A stretch of 64,000 nt of DNA from Dyadobacter psychrotolerans (lineage in GTDB: Bacteria; Bacteroidota; Bacteroidia; Cytophagales; Spirosomataceae): positions 301 to 64,300 of the forward strand of contig NZ_SMFL01000005.1 in assembly GCF_004349265.1 (NCBI RefSeq). Reading direction: 5' to 3'. Position numbers and translations under genes: made by a program. A model generated the notes under the pieces. It was not told the origin of the DNA and did not search any database. It saw only the letters and a program-made list of their open reading frames with translations. Numbering within the stretch: the stretch's first letter is position 1; every line of letters begins with the position of its first letter. This document shows positions 1 to 7,572 of the stretch, piece after piece.

Positions 1-135
1 CATCACCTGGGCTCCTAGCTCCGTCCATACCTTCACGAAACCTTCTTCAAATGCATAGAAGGTCCGTTTTGACTGTAAGTCAGCCAGTTTATCGTATTGT
101 TCGTTAGCTAAGGCAAGAAATTCTTCGCGCGTCAT
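1..135 (-). CDS. N-terminal fragment of a transposase-like protein
   Basis: Forty-five codons starting from an ATG at 135 run off the left edge. The visible protein begins MTREEFLALANEQYDKL and continues with an FYAFEEGF..VWTELG stretch. That pattern resembles the N-terminus of ISKra4-like transposases I recall from Bacteroidota, which usually open with a short helical region before an RRKKK segment that would lie outside the window. The assignment rests on recall of this short N-terminus only. The neighbouring 0.2-1.0 kb holds truncated genes, which fits an insertion-sequence neighbourhood. I could not find terminal inverted repeats. It could instead be an unrelated hypothetical protein. Confidence 0.42.
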   Translation of the reverse strand, partial: MTREEFLALANEQYDKLADLQSKRTFYAFEEGFVKVWTELGAQVM

Positions 136-239
136 GTCAGTAAAAATCCATTATTTTTACTTAAAAGCGAATCTAAACTAGTTAATACTTGAGGTTATAG
201 GCCTTTTTTATCACGAAACAGTCAAAACGAAGTTTTGAA

Positions 240-395
240 ATGCACCCTTTTTGACCAGACACCCTTGGGTTTTCTGGGACTAAAAACTTGCATAAATCGT
301 CCTTCATCAATGGGTTTGGCCAAGCTGTTTATCCAACCAAAGCAAAGTGCTTCTTCTACCGCCTCATTCACTGTAACAGTCGGTACGTTCGCAAA
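240..395 (-). pseudogene. Remnant of a YdeI/OmpD-associated family gene
   Basis: The minus strand encodes a stretch with EAVEEALCFGWIN, then a FSPRKPKGVWSK motif. These are the family signature of YdeI/OmdA-type proteins (EAVEEALCFGWID followed by FTPRKPKSVWSK). Only about 50 of the usual 180-200 residues remain. The reading frame loses similarity after VWSK, where N(K/R)ER would be expected, and there is no natural start. Immediately upstream on the same strand the sequence is already antisense thioredoxin-gene sequence, so two unrelated gene pieces abut near 395-415. A complete YdeI-like gene lies at 5550-6128, so this is a second, dead copy of a related gene. Confidence 0.6.
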
Positions 396-409
396 CAAAA
401 AAAGGCAGA

Positions 410-998
410 CTTGGTAAGCCAATATATTTTAGCTCATACAGGCAGTTATTTATCACTCTTTTTGCTCCAATCAAATAAAGATCGTTTGGGGATCAGCAGC
501 AGCAAAACTTTATTCAACGCACTGTCGCCCGAACTGAAAAGTTCAATCGAAGGAATAGGTTTGAATAAAGAACTGGAAAGGGATGAGGCAAATGCAATCG
601 GAAAAAACATTAAAACGACAATCATTCCGAACACAGCGGGCAAAGCAACACGTATTCCAAGTCAGACCAAACAATACAGCCTGATCAATTTTTGGGCATC
701 CTGGTGTGGGCCGTGCCGGACGGAGCATAAAGAATTGGTCAAGCTATACAACACCATTGACCATAATCAGGTCGAATTTATCAGCGTCTCCATTGACGAT
801 AATAAATCGGCATGGCTGGCGGCGATTGAAAAAGATGGACTCTTTTGGCCTCAGGTTTCTGATTTAAAAGGATCAAAAGGACCGACTGCGCGGCAATTTG
901 GCATTTCAGCAGTTCCTTATTTACTTCTCGTGGACAAAACCGGCGAAATCAAAGCCGTTGACCTTATTACGGCAAAAAAAATTATTATCTCGAACTAA
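410..998 (+). pseudogene. Truncated TlpA-like thioredoxin (AhpC/TSA-type) gene
   Basis: The right-hand part codes for a recognisable membrane-anchored or periplasmic thioredoxin domain: INFWASWCGPCR active site at about 690-720, then VSIDDNKSAWLAAIEKDGL and WPQVSDLKG, as in DUF4369-thioredoxin proteins of Bacteroidota. The homology starts abruptly around 410-420 with HTGSYLSL, the normal middle of such proteins. The signal peptide and DUF4369 domain are missing. The open frame continues leftward only through antisense YdeI-like sequence. The C-terminus is also abnormal: after GEIKAVDL it runs into ITAKKIII instead of the usual RGxEL helix. An intact relative is at 58392-59414. I read this as a dead gene, although the CGPC domain itself is open. 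Confidence 0.6.
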
Positions 999-1010
999 GT
1001 GTAATAAGTA

Positions 1011-1312
1011 ATGTTACAAAAAACTCGATTTAAAACGAACCTGAGTGAATCTAATCTTTTTCTTTACCTAAAAAATATACGATATTTCTTAGGACTAATA
1101 AAAGCTAATTGTCCGCCCTCGTTAATTGGATTCGGTAGATTTCGTATTGATGAAGAACTATATGAGTATTTATCCAAGATAACAGACAACTTATCAGACT
1201 TGAAAAGCGCTTTTTAGCAGCAAGAAAAATATATTTATTAAGAAATAATACCGCCAGATTAAAAATCAGAAAGGATGCTATTGACTTATTAAGCTGGCAA
1301 ATAACGTACTAA
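1011..1312 (+). pseudogene. Small hypothetical gene with an apparent frameshift
   Basis: An ATG at 1011 opens a 68-residue frame that stops at 1217. In the last codons a second frame takes over (LEKRFLAARKIYLL and onward) and reaches a stop at 1312. Joined by one shift near 1200, the two parts would give a basic, helical protein of about 100 residues. I do not recognise it. It sits directly after the truncated thioredoxin and may be another decay product. The coding call is weak. Confidence 0.25.
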
Positions 1313-1353
1313 AATTGCTGCACGAATTTGACTACAGCGTTCTATTTGTGACT

Positions 1354-1854
1354 TTACTTGATTCGTTTGAAATCAAAAAGTGGTTTGTAAACCCAGGAGC
1401 CGTTTTCTGGTTTGCCGACTGAAATGACAAACTGGTCATTTGTTTTTTTCTCGTATAAAATCCTGACAGGCTCTCCATCCTTTTCATACAATACCCTTCC
1501 TGCCTTCGACTCCAGACAAACATGACGAACCGGCTTGTCCAAAGGCTCCTGGCCAATTAGTCCCGGGCTGAAATGTTTTACAAGTGATACCGTTCCTTTT
1601 TCGGTTTGCTCATATACCAGCAGTTCGTACAAATTCGGTTTTCCCGCAGTTATAATCCGGAAGAAGCCTGTAAGATTATCTTTTTGGCCACGTAACCAGC
1701 TTGCCTCAATTGAGCGACCTTCCGGTGTTGCGATCCATTGCCCTTCGGTAAAATTGAGATCGGAAATAACCCCCGCCTTCGGAACCGTGGTTTGTCCGAT
1801 AGCTGCGCCCGCAAATGAGAAAGCTAAAAATAAAACAGAAAACAAACTTTTCAT
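1354..1854 (-). CDS. Exported DUF6265 family protein
   Basis: The 166-residue product starts with a signal peptide (MKSLFSVLFLAFSFAGAAIG, cleavage likely before QTT). The mature part has the pattern of DUF6265: a DLNFTEGQWIATPEG opening, an SIEASW segment, a LTGFFRI strand, LYELLVYEQ, and VKHFSPGLIGQE near residue 95. It ends with an FVISVGKPENGSW strand pair. The family is a small lipocalin-like beta-barrel fold of unknown role, probably periplasmic. The gene is monocistronic, with about 250 bases of empty sequence upstream and the decayed region downstream. The family call is from memory of these motifs. The function is unknown. Confidence 0.75.
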   Translation of the reverse strand: MKSLFSVLFLAFSFAGAAIGQTTVPKAGVISDLNFTEGQWIATPEGRSIEASWLRGQKDNLTGFFRIITAGKPNLYELLVYEQTEKGTVSLVKHFSPGLIGQEPLDKPVRHVCLESKAGRVLYEKDGEPVRILYEKKTNDQFVISVGKPENGSWVYKPLFDFKRIK

Positions 1855-2101
1855 GATTGAGCTTTTAGAGGTACAAATTGTTCAGCTTTCATAAAAAGCT
1901 GTTTTCAAAATATTTTACTTACTTCGTCAGGTTTGTCTCATTCCTGACGGTAGGGTTGGAAGGAAATCCGACTTTATCCATTTTGAATAATATATAAATC
2001 ACCGGGTTATGCAAGCTGGTTAGAGTAGTCATTTTCGATACTAAATCTGAAATACAACACCTGTTGACTGAACAGAAGAATTTTTTTTAGCTGACAAGCA
2101 A

Positions 2102-2299
2102 CTACCAGGTCCAAAACTTCTGATTTTTGAAGAAACCGAAGGCTGTCAGAACCTGCATTAAAATACTTGTTACAAGTACGGCCCTAACCAAAACAAAAAG
2201 CAGTTTATAATCCGGCTCAATTTCTAACAAAATCAGGAAATAGTAGAGTAAAATGTTTGAGGACGTCAGGGCGACGAATGTAAAAATCTTAGCTATCAT
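2102..2299 (-). CDS. Small two-helix membrane protein
   Basis: A 65-residue protein starting MIAKIFTFVALTSSN. Residues 5-25 and 33-55 form two hydrophobic helices separated by EIEPDYK, and a short polar tail (KNQKFWTW) follows. There is no recognisable domain. Its composition (F, L, V and I rich with a charged loop) is what a real small inner-membrane protein would show, but AT-rich spacer DNA can imitate it. It stands alone between DUF6265 and the beta-propeller lipoprotein. Confidence 0.4.
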   Translation of the reverse strand: MIAKIFTFVALTSSNILLYYFLILLEIEPDYKLLFVLVRAVLVTSILMQVLTAFGFFKNQKFWTW

Positions 2300-2449
2300 T
2301 TTGGTTAAATTTTCATTTACAAAAATAACAGATCTTTTTTACTCTCATTTCTTACAAGCATCAAAATTATTTAAAGGTATAAACTGCTTTTGCACAAATA
2401 CGAGAGAACTATCGGATCTTCCAAGGCGTAAGTTATGCCAAACAAAGGA

Positions 2450-2493
2450 CATCCAACAGCTAACGTTGAAAATCTGTACGTAGCTGTTGGATG
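2450..2493 (-). terminator. 13-bp perfect hairpin downstream of the beta-propeller gene
   Basis: CATCCAACAGCTA at 2450-2462 is repeated perfectly inverted at 2481-2493, with an 18-base loop. It lies 41 bases past the stop of the minus-strand gene 2534-3523. There is no clean T-tract, so it is a weak intrinsic terminator or simply a structured 3' end. Confidence 0.35.
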
Positions 2494-2533
2494 CTAATTA
2501 TTGGCTTCTTATCAAAGATTGGAATCTGAATTT

Positions 2534-3523
2534 CTATCGGAACCGTTGAATACTGAAATCTTTTGCGGCGCCAATTGCACCGATTCGGGCATTAAGTGTA
2601 TAAATCTGGTTGTTCACTGCCACGCTTGTAGTAGCACCTGTATAAACTCCTTCATCAATTTTAACAACCGAGGCCGTTTGCCAGTTGTCGGTACTTCTCA
2701 CTTGTGCTACCCTTGTGCCACTACCCGTTACCACATAAAGGTCATTATTCAGAAGCGTCAGTCCGTCGCCGGGAAGTGTACCGGTACCTGTTATTTCTGA
2801 AACGGAATTATTGTTCTTAAGGTTTACCTTAAATAGTTTGCCTTGTCCTGTATTGGCCACGATGAGGTAACCATCAGGATGGTACAGAATACCGTTCAGA
2901 CCAAAATTAGGACTGGAAAAATTAACATTGTCTCTGACCAGTACGCTTGCCATCCCGTCCGGATTGACTTTATAGATTACCGGAGAAAAAGAATCCGTAA
3001 CATAGGCAGTCCCATCCGGTGCTAGGGTGACGTCATTGGCAAAATTTCGCTCTGCTGCCGGTATTAGTTCGTCCAATACGGTACGGCGCAACAATTGCTT
3101 TGTGTTGAGATCAAAAACCAGCAGCTCGGCAGTCTGAAGAGAGTCCGCTTTTACGCTTTTTACTGAAAGTCCTCGATCACTGTTGCATACAAAAATGCGG
3201 CTGCCCGCCACCTTCATACCGATGCCGCTTACAAGTTCCGGCGCATTTATCAAGTCTTCATACCGGCCATCAGGGCCGACAGTACCAATTTTTCCTAACG
3301 GAATGGAAGTAATAAGGAATTTGGATAACTGAGACGAATAAGCAATGCCCTCCGGATATTGGCGATCGGCTATGAAATTGATACGCTCCGGGAAATTTGC
3401 GTTCGGAGAATCACGATGATCTTCGCAGGAGCTGAGTCCTATGATGGAAATTAACAGAAGAGCTTGCACGAAATGAAATTGCTTCAAAATCAACAACTTA
3501 CTGAGCAGATTTTTTTGTTTCAT
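2534..3523 (-). CDS. SMP-30/gluconolactonase-like beta-propeller lipoprotein
   Basis: This 329-residue protein has a long N-terminal hydrophobic segment ending in a lipobox-like LSSC (residues 30-33), so it is probably an envelope lipoprotein. The rest is repeated beta-propeller blades: YPEGIAYSSQLSKFLITS, then NDVTLAPDGTAYVTDS, GLNGILYHPDGYLIVANT and GDGLTLLNNDLYVVTG. The NDVxxxPDGxxYVTDS motif is typical of SMP-30/gluconolactonase and strictosidine-synthase-like propellers, in which Asp and Asn line a central metal site. The family hydrolyses lactones or has lost activity. No substrate can be named. The gene is monocistronic and followed by the hairpin at 2450-2493. Confidence 0.72.
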   Translation of the reverse strand: MKQKNLLSKLLILKQFHFVQALLLISIIGLSSCEDHRDSPNANFPERINFIADRQYPEGIAYSSQLSKFLITSIPLGKIGTVGPDGRYEDLINAPELVSGIGMKVAGSRIFVCNSDRGLSVKSVKADSLQTAELLVFDLNTKQLLRRTVLDELIPAAERNFANDVTLAPDGTAYVTDSFSPVIYKVNPDGMASVLVRDNVNFSSPNFGLNGILYHPDGYLIVANTGQGKLFKVNLKNNNSVSEITGTGTLPGDGLTLLNNDLYVVTGSGTRVAQVRSTDNWQTASVVKIDEGVYTGATTSVAVNNQIYTLNARIGAIGAAKDFSIQRFR

Positions 3524-3643
3524 GATTATATTTTGTTAGATGATACCACAGCCGTTCCCGGATCCTATTCGAATGGAACGGATTAACGTGATCACGCATA
3601 ACAACTATACCAGAATCAGTTTCAGGAACAAAGTGCTCTTCCT

Positions 3644-3957
3644 TAAAGGAACTTTATGCCTGTTGCACGTTTGGCGAATTCCCAAAGTTTGGAGCGTTTT
3701 GCTCATTTTCGCGGCTTCACTCATTTCGGCACGAGCCGGATAACCACGGAGCTCATTCTCTCCGTCCGGACCATAGTATCCGCCCACCAGAAGCCCTTAT
3801 TTTTGTTGCAGCTTCCGCTGATGTGGCAGCATTTCTGGAAGTAATGTTACATGTGCGCCTGTTTTGAATAGGGCAAGTGCAGTCCGATGCCGCTGTTGGC
3901 ATCCGTCATGATTGCCACTTTTCAGCTTTGGTCCGGGATGTTATTTGTTGTCCACAT
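3644..3957 (-). pseudogene. Collapsed short-chain dehydrogenase (SDR) gene
   Basis: Reading from an ATG at 3957, the protein begins MWTTNNIPDQS and then hits TGA exactly where a Gly codon is expected. It continues KVAIMTDANSGIG, a degraded form of the Rossmann TGANSGIG motif. After frame changes come ALALFKTGAHVTLL and NAATSAEAATKIRASGG, the next two secondary-structure units of an SDR. The sequence then jumps straight to a normal SDR C-terminus: GGYYGPDGENELRGYP and, after another shift, LWEFAKRATGIKF with a stop at 3644. About 200 internal codons, including the catalytic YxxxK region, are gone. One nonsense mutation, several frameshifts and a large deletion make this a clear pseudogene. Confidence 0.72.
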
Positions 3958-4071
3958 AACTGATTTGTTTTTTTATGCAAATCTCCGGGAAATCGGATCC
4001 GATATGTTACGTGAATGAAACCAAAAAAGACAACAATCAATCAATAGAAGAGCGTCGAAATTGTTTGGGCA

Positions 4072-4320
4072 TCAAATTCGTGTTACGTTTAAAAAAGGCA
4101 GAAAAGTGATTGCTTCTTTAAAACCCAGGCTCCACGCATTTTCAATAACTTCAAAACTTTGATCGGCATAATGGATGCGACTGTGCCCGTTGACAAGGCT
4201 TACTTTAAAATAAGACCGGCGTGAAAAGCTCACGGGTTTGTCGTCTGTAGTCGATAAATCTTCTACTTTGATCAGATTAAAATGCCCGCTTTCTTTTTTC
4301 GTCTTGATTTTTTTGTAACT
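4072..4320 (-). pseudogene. N-terminal remnant of an AraC-type regulator
   Basis: The minus strand codes for GHFNLIKVEDL, then DDKPVSFSRRSYFKVSLVNG and HYADQSFEV. This matches the start of the cupin-like sensor domain of a Bacteroidota AraC subfamily (GHFNVFRIEDL...RRDFYKISLI.G...YADKS). No start codon is visible and the two helix-turn-helix domains are absent; the frame ends at 4072. Such regulators commonly sit beside SDR genes like the one whose wreck lies just downstream, so both probably decayed together from an AraC-SDR pair. The family call is from pattern memory. Confidence 0.5.
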
Positions 4321-4421
4321 TTTTTTGTCAAGAAAAAAAGTCAGTTATCTGTGTCAGATTCTTGCTCCACCTGTGCGGGATACAGTTTACAAGCCCTAAT
4401 TTGTCATTACCAACCAATCTT

Positions 4422-4988
4422 CTAAACCCTTAAAGCTCCGCGAAATCCCCGGGCAGCATAATAGGAATCGGCACCGTTGTGATAGATGAAGACCCTGTCA
4501 AAGCGGCGGTCACCAAAAATTGCACCTCCCAGTTTTCTGACATCGGAAGGAGTTTTTAACCAACTCGACGTTTTTAAATCGAACTTCCCAAGTTGCTGAA
4601 GTTCCTGATATTCCTCTTCGTTTAAAAGCTCGATCCCCATTTCAGCCGCCAGGTCCATAGCCGTGTTTTCCGGTTTATTCGCTTTTCTGGATTCCCAGGC
4701 GGCACGGTCGTAACACAGACTTCTCCTTTCTTTTGGCGTTTCTGCCGAACAATCATAAAAGATATATTCGCCTGTTTTTTGATCAAAACCAACAACATCG
4801 GGTTCGCCGCCGGTGATTTCCATTTCATCAAGTGCCCACAGTTTTTCAGGATTAGCTTCCAGCTTTTCCTGTACCTTATCCCAATCAATACCTTCATGAA
4901 GATTCCTGTTTTTCTCAAAACGTGTTTTAAGTAGGCTGAGTAGTTCTTCGGTTTGTTCCGGGGATAGTTGTTTTTTTATGTTTGTCAT
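4422..4988 (-). CDS. DUF4256 domain-containing protein
   Basis: The 188-residue protein matches DUF4256 throughout: LSPEQTEELLSLLKTRF near the N-terminus, GIDWDKVQEKLEANPEKLW, then MEITGGEPDVVG, YIFYDCSAETPKERRSLCYD and a C-terminal VFIYHNGADSYYAARGFRG. The length is normal. There is no signal peptide or membrane segment, so it is cytoplasmic. The function is unknown. It is the last gene of the minus-strand operon that starts with the ArsR-type regulator at 7374, 52 bases after the preceding SRPBCC gene. DUF4256 genes often travel with SRPBCC, YdeI and ArsR genes, as here. Confidence 0.85.
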   Translation of the reverse strand: MTNIKKQLSPEQTEELLSLLKTRFEKNRNLHEGIDWDKVQEKLEANPEKLWALDEMEITGGEPDVVGFDQKTGEYIFYDCSAETPKERRSLCYDRAAWESRKANKPENTAMDLAAEMGIELLNEEEYQELQQLGKFDLKTSSWLKTPSDVRKLGGAIFGDRRFDRVFIYHNGADSYYAARGFRGALRV

Positions 4989-5040
4989 GCTGTTTCGACC
5001 TTGCGTTGCTATTAATGAATGGTTTTCAAAATGAGCCGGT

Positions 5041-5502
5041 TTACTTCAAATCCGAATTATCAGGAAGTTGCATTAAATATCTTTGAAGTTTCTCCATATT
5101 CTGTTTTTGTCCTTCGTCTGCCTTATGCGCTTTTACTATAACCTCATACAACTCAGCAGTATCAAACAGCAGCGACCAGTCGATCATCGTTTTTTTATCT
5201 GTTGATTCAAATAGAACCGTTGTAAAAAAATGCGGGTTAAAATGTTCAAACACAATCTTCTTAAAAGGAATAATTTCACGGAAAATACTTCTGTTTGGAA
5301 AGTTTTGTCCATCTGGTCCATGCATGGTCAGCTTCCATTCACCACCTTCCTGAAAGTCCATCGTATGAATTGTGTTAGTAAATCCGACGGGTCCCCACCA
5401 GTTTGCAATATGCTTTGAGTTAGTCCAGACCTCCCACGTCAGGTCAATCGGGGCGCTAAATGTTTGCGTGGTACGTAGTTCCCGGGTTTCTGTTTTTTCC
5501 AT
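5041..5502 (-). CDS. SRPBCC/AHSA1-type ligand-binding protein
   Basis: A 153-residue START-like helix-grip protein of the AHSA1 (Aha1 C-terminal-like) group. Diagnostic features are TFSAPIDLTWEVWTNSKHI, NWWGPVGFTNTIHTMDFQ, GGEWKLTMHGPDG and a C-terminal helix after KAHKADEGQKQNMEKLQ. The family binds hydrophobic small molecules in a cavity; no ligand is known here. It is the fifth gene of the ArsR-led operon and a paralogue of the second gene (6577-7044). The shared N-W-GP and DP/DG motifs suggest an old duplication rather than a recent one. Confidence 0.85.
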   Translation of the reverse strand: MEKTETRELRTTQTFSAPIDLTWEVWTNSKHIANWWGPVGFTNTIHTMDFQEGGEWKLTMHGPDGQNFPNRSIFREIIPFKKIVFEHFNPHFFTTVLFESTDKKTMIDWSLLFDTAELYEVIVKAHKADEGQKQNMEKLQRYLMQLPDNSDLK

Positions 5503-5549
5503 CGTCCTTTTGATATTTTACTTTTCTGTGGGAGATTGTTTAACATTTA

Positions 5550-6128
5550 CTAATCATCCAACCCCTTGCCTATGAAAATCTTTTCCAAACTTTTTTCAAT
5601 CCTTGCTTCCCGTGTTTTGGATTGTTTCGGTTGGGAAAAGTAAAGGAAATATGCTCTTTGTCTGCCAGGCGTTAACGTTTCGAAGGCGGCTTTCAGGGCA
5701 GGTGTTTGTTCTAATTTAGCTTGAAATTCCTCGCAAACTTTAAATTCATCCGTTTTTTTAAGAACTACTTCCAAACCAGCTTTTTCAACTTCAATGGCTT
5801 CATAGATACAGGATTGAAGGATTGCTTCCATTTCAGTGATTTCCTGAGCACTTGTAAACCGGATCTGACGTGCTGCCTGCACATTCTCTGTCTGCTGTAT
5901 TAAAATCCCGTTTTCATTACTTAGCAAAGCACCTTTAAAAAACAAAAGTGCGCAGTATTCTTTAAAGGTATGTATCAATACGATGTTGGCTTTCTGAAAT
6001 GTGTAGGAAGGGCAGCCCCATTTCAATTCTTCCGTAAGTCCGCAGTCCAGAACGATGGTTCTTAAACGTGTTACTTCTTCCTGCCATTTCTTTGCTTTGT
6101 TAAAATAGAAATCAACTTTTGGATTCAT
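5550..6128 (-). CDS. YdeI family protein (DUF1801/OmdA)
   Basis: The 192-residue protein begins MNPKVDFYFNKAKKWQEEV. It has the DUF1801 core LKWGCPSYTFQKANIVLIHTF (residues 36-56) followed by CALLFFKGALL, then a C-terminal OmdA-like helical region: FETLTPGRQRAYFLYFSQPK and SKTREARIEKSLEKI. It is full length for the YdeI family. These proteins are cytoplasmic and mostly uncharacterised; Bacillus YdeI has been linked to resistance to some peptide bacteriocins. It is the fourth gene of the operon, 55 bases after DoxX. The remnant at 240-395 belongs to a related subgroup. Confidence 0.82.
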   Translation of the reverse strand: MNPKVDFYFNKAKKWQEEVTRLRTIVLDCGLTEELKWGCPSYTFQKANIVLIHTFKEYCALLFFKGALLSNENGILIQQTENVQAARQIRFTSAQEITEMEAILQSCIYEAIEVEKAGLEVVLKKTDEFKVCEEFQAKLEQTPALKAAFETLTPGRQRAYFLYFSQPKQSKTREARIEKSLEKIFIGKGLDD

Positions 6129-6183
6129 GTACGGATTAATTGAAACTTAAATGGCATTACCAACTAATATCTGAAAATCGTTT

Positions 6184-6570
6184 TTAAAACCTCTGAGCTG
6201 AATCTGTTTTTCTGCTATCCGGCCTAAAATACCAGGATATAACGGTCAAAATTATCAATAATACAGGACCGAAGAATTCTTTGCCTTCGTCCCCGGCAGC
6301 CCGATGAGAAAATACTGCACCGGACATGGCGAAAAAAAAACCGGCATAAGCCCATTCTTTTATCAAGGGAAACTTTGGGATGAGAACCGCTATCACGCCT
6401 AAGATTTTCCAAACTCCAATGATCGTCAGAAAATAGAGCGGATAGCCTAGATGGGTCATCATTTTCACCTCTTCGTCCATTTTAATCAATTGAACAATGC
6501 CGGTTGAAAGCATTCCAAGAGAAAGCCAGGCAGTTGCAATCCAGTAGATAATTTTGTTTCTTTTTGTCAT
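6184..6570 (-). CDS. DoxX family membrane protein
   Basis: A 128-residue protein with four hydrophobic helices: residues 8-28, 45-64, 72-92 and 100-115. The YPLYFLTIIGVWKILGVIAV segment and the WAYAGFFFAMSGAVFSH stretch are typical of DoxX-like proteins. Family members are small inner-membrane proteins, sometimes linked to thiol or quinone redox balance; no role can be assigned here. It is the third gene of the ArsR-led operon, 6 bases after the SRPBCC gene. ArsR, SRPBCC and DoxX genes are often found together. Confidence 0.83.
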   Translation of the reverse strand: MTKRNKIIYWIATAWLSLGMLSTGIVQLIKMDEEVKMMTHLGYPLYFLTIIGVWKILGVIAVLIPKFPLIKEWAYAGFFFAMSGAVFSHRAAGDEGKEFFGPVLLIILTVISWYFRPDSRKTDSAQRF

Positions 6571-6576
6571 GATCCG

Positions 6577-7044
6577 TTATTTGAGTTTGTTCACGATTTC
6601 CTGCAGGCGGTTATGAGCCAAGTTGATACCCTGAGCAAAAGGCAATTTCAATATCTGATCCCTGGCTTCGACTGATTTATATACAATATGCATTGTAAGT
6701 TTACTTGTATCGTCTGCCAGTTTCTCAAATTCCAGAAATTCAAGCTGAACAGGAAATGGGGTATTTTCCATTTCAAACGTCCGCGTAATTTTCTTATTCG
6801 GGATAAATTCAGGAATTGTCCCGTTAGCTCTGAACACTACGTTTCCATGGGGATCGGATGTTTCAAATGCATAACTGCCATGTTTTTTATTTTCAAGTTT
6901 CAAAACCTTGGTTCCCATCCATTGCGCAACAATTTCAGGATCTTCGTAAGCCTTGAAAAGTAATTCCAGAGGTAAATCAAACTCTCTGGTAATCACTATT
7001 TCCTGCTTGCCATCTTCCGCATGTACCTTTGTTTTTCGTTCCAT
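6577..7044 (-). CDS. SRPBCC/AHSA1-type protein
   Basis: The 155-residue protein has the AHSA1 pattern: ITREFDLPLELLFKAYEDPE, then QWMGTKVLKLE, HGSYAFETSDPHGNVVF and IPEFIPNKKITRTFEME. It is a helix-grip ligand-binding domain without signal peptide. It lies 6 bases after the ArsR-type repressor gene and 6 bases before DoxX, so translation is probably coupled. An ArsR repressor followed directly by an AHSA1 gene is a very common bacterial pair. The small molecule sensed or bound is unknown. The ortholog group differs from the paralogue at 5041-5502. Confidence 0.85.
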   Translation of the reverse strand: MERKTKVHAEDGKQEIVITREFDLPLELLFKAYEDPEIVAQWMGTKVLKLENKKHGSYAFETSDPHGNVVFRANGTIPEFIPNKKITRTFEMENTPFPVQLEFLEFEKLADDTSKLTMHIVYKSVEARDQILKLPFAQGINLAHNRLQEIVNKLK

Positions 7045-7050
7045 ATTGGC

Positions 7051-7374
7051 TTATCTCCCGGGTTTGTAATTTTTCATGAGCGCTTCCAGTTTGTTAAACC
7101 TGTCGTCCCACATGTTGCGGAAAGGTTCGATGAAATCCGCGACTTCTTTCATTTTTTTTGCATTGATATGATAGTAGATCTCCCGGCCATTCTGTGCCTG
7201 TTCAAGCAACTCACACTCGGTTAGTATCTGAAGATGCTTTGAAACCGTTGGCCTTGCCGTATCAAAGTTTGAAGCTATAGCCCCGGCTGTCATGGACTGG
7301 GAGGCGACCAATATCAGTATCGCTCTTCTTGTCGGATCGGCTATGGCCTGAAATACATCCCGTCTTAAATTCAT
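7051..7374 (-). CDS. ArsR-family winged-helix repressor
   Basis: The 107-residue regulator starts [20 protein letters not shown], the canonical ArsR opening. The recognition helix region is [18 protein letters not shown] (about residues 40-57) and the wing is [16 protein letters not shown]. There is no Cys-x-Cys-x-Cys metal motif, so it is not an arsenic sensor of the classic kind; it belongs to the group paired with SRPBCC proteins. It is the first gene of a six-gene minus-strand operon reaching 4422. Its own promoter carries two copies of a palindrome (7378-7419), so it very likely represses itself and the whole operon. Confidence 0.88.
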   Translation of the reverse strand: MNLRRDVFQAIADPTRRAILILVASQSMTAGAIASNFDTARPTVSKHLQILTECELLEQAQNGREIYYHINAKKMKEVADFIEPFRNMWDDRFNKLEALMKNYKPGR

Positions 7375-7377
7375 TGC

Positions 7378-7419
7378 GTAGTTATTTGGCTACAAATATA
7401 TGTGTAGTTATTTAACTAC
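7378..7419 (-). promoter_or_regulatory. Two operator-like palindromes in front of the ArsR operon
   Basis: GTAGTTATTTAACTAC (7404-7419) is a perfect 7-bp inverted repeat with a 2-base centre. A second, imperfect copy, GTAGTTATTTGGCTAC, lies at 7378-7393, 26 bp away start to start. The perfect copy falls between the -33 and -7 elements; the other covers the transcription start region and ends four bases before the start codon. This is the expected layout for autorepression by the ArsR protein. Confidence 0.6.
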
Positions 7420-7423
7420 GCAA
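7393..7423 (-). promoter_or_regulatory. Bacteroidota-type promoter of the ArsR operon
   Basis: On the minus strand TTG (7423-7421) is followed after 20 bases by TATATTTG (7400-7393). This matches the Bacteroidota sigma-A consensus TTG-N19-21-TAnnTTTG. The predicted start near 7386 gives a leader of about a dozen bases before the ATG at 7374. Confidence 0.58.
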
Positions 7424-7572
7424 GTGGCTGCGATTTTTTTTTTCGGCTGTTAGCTGTGCATCTGTTTTATGGATAGAATTGATCGTGTCGGGATGCCGGC
7501 AGTTTTACCGTCCCGTACCTGACTTCCTGCATTTCACCGGTTTTGATTTTATTCAATTAAGGTCAAGGTCTG

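Noticed and set aside
3540..3844. Plus-strand frames over the SDR remnant
   Set aside because: The minus strand carries clear SDR motifs; the plus-strand products look random.
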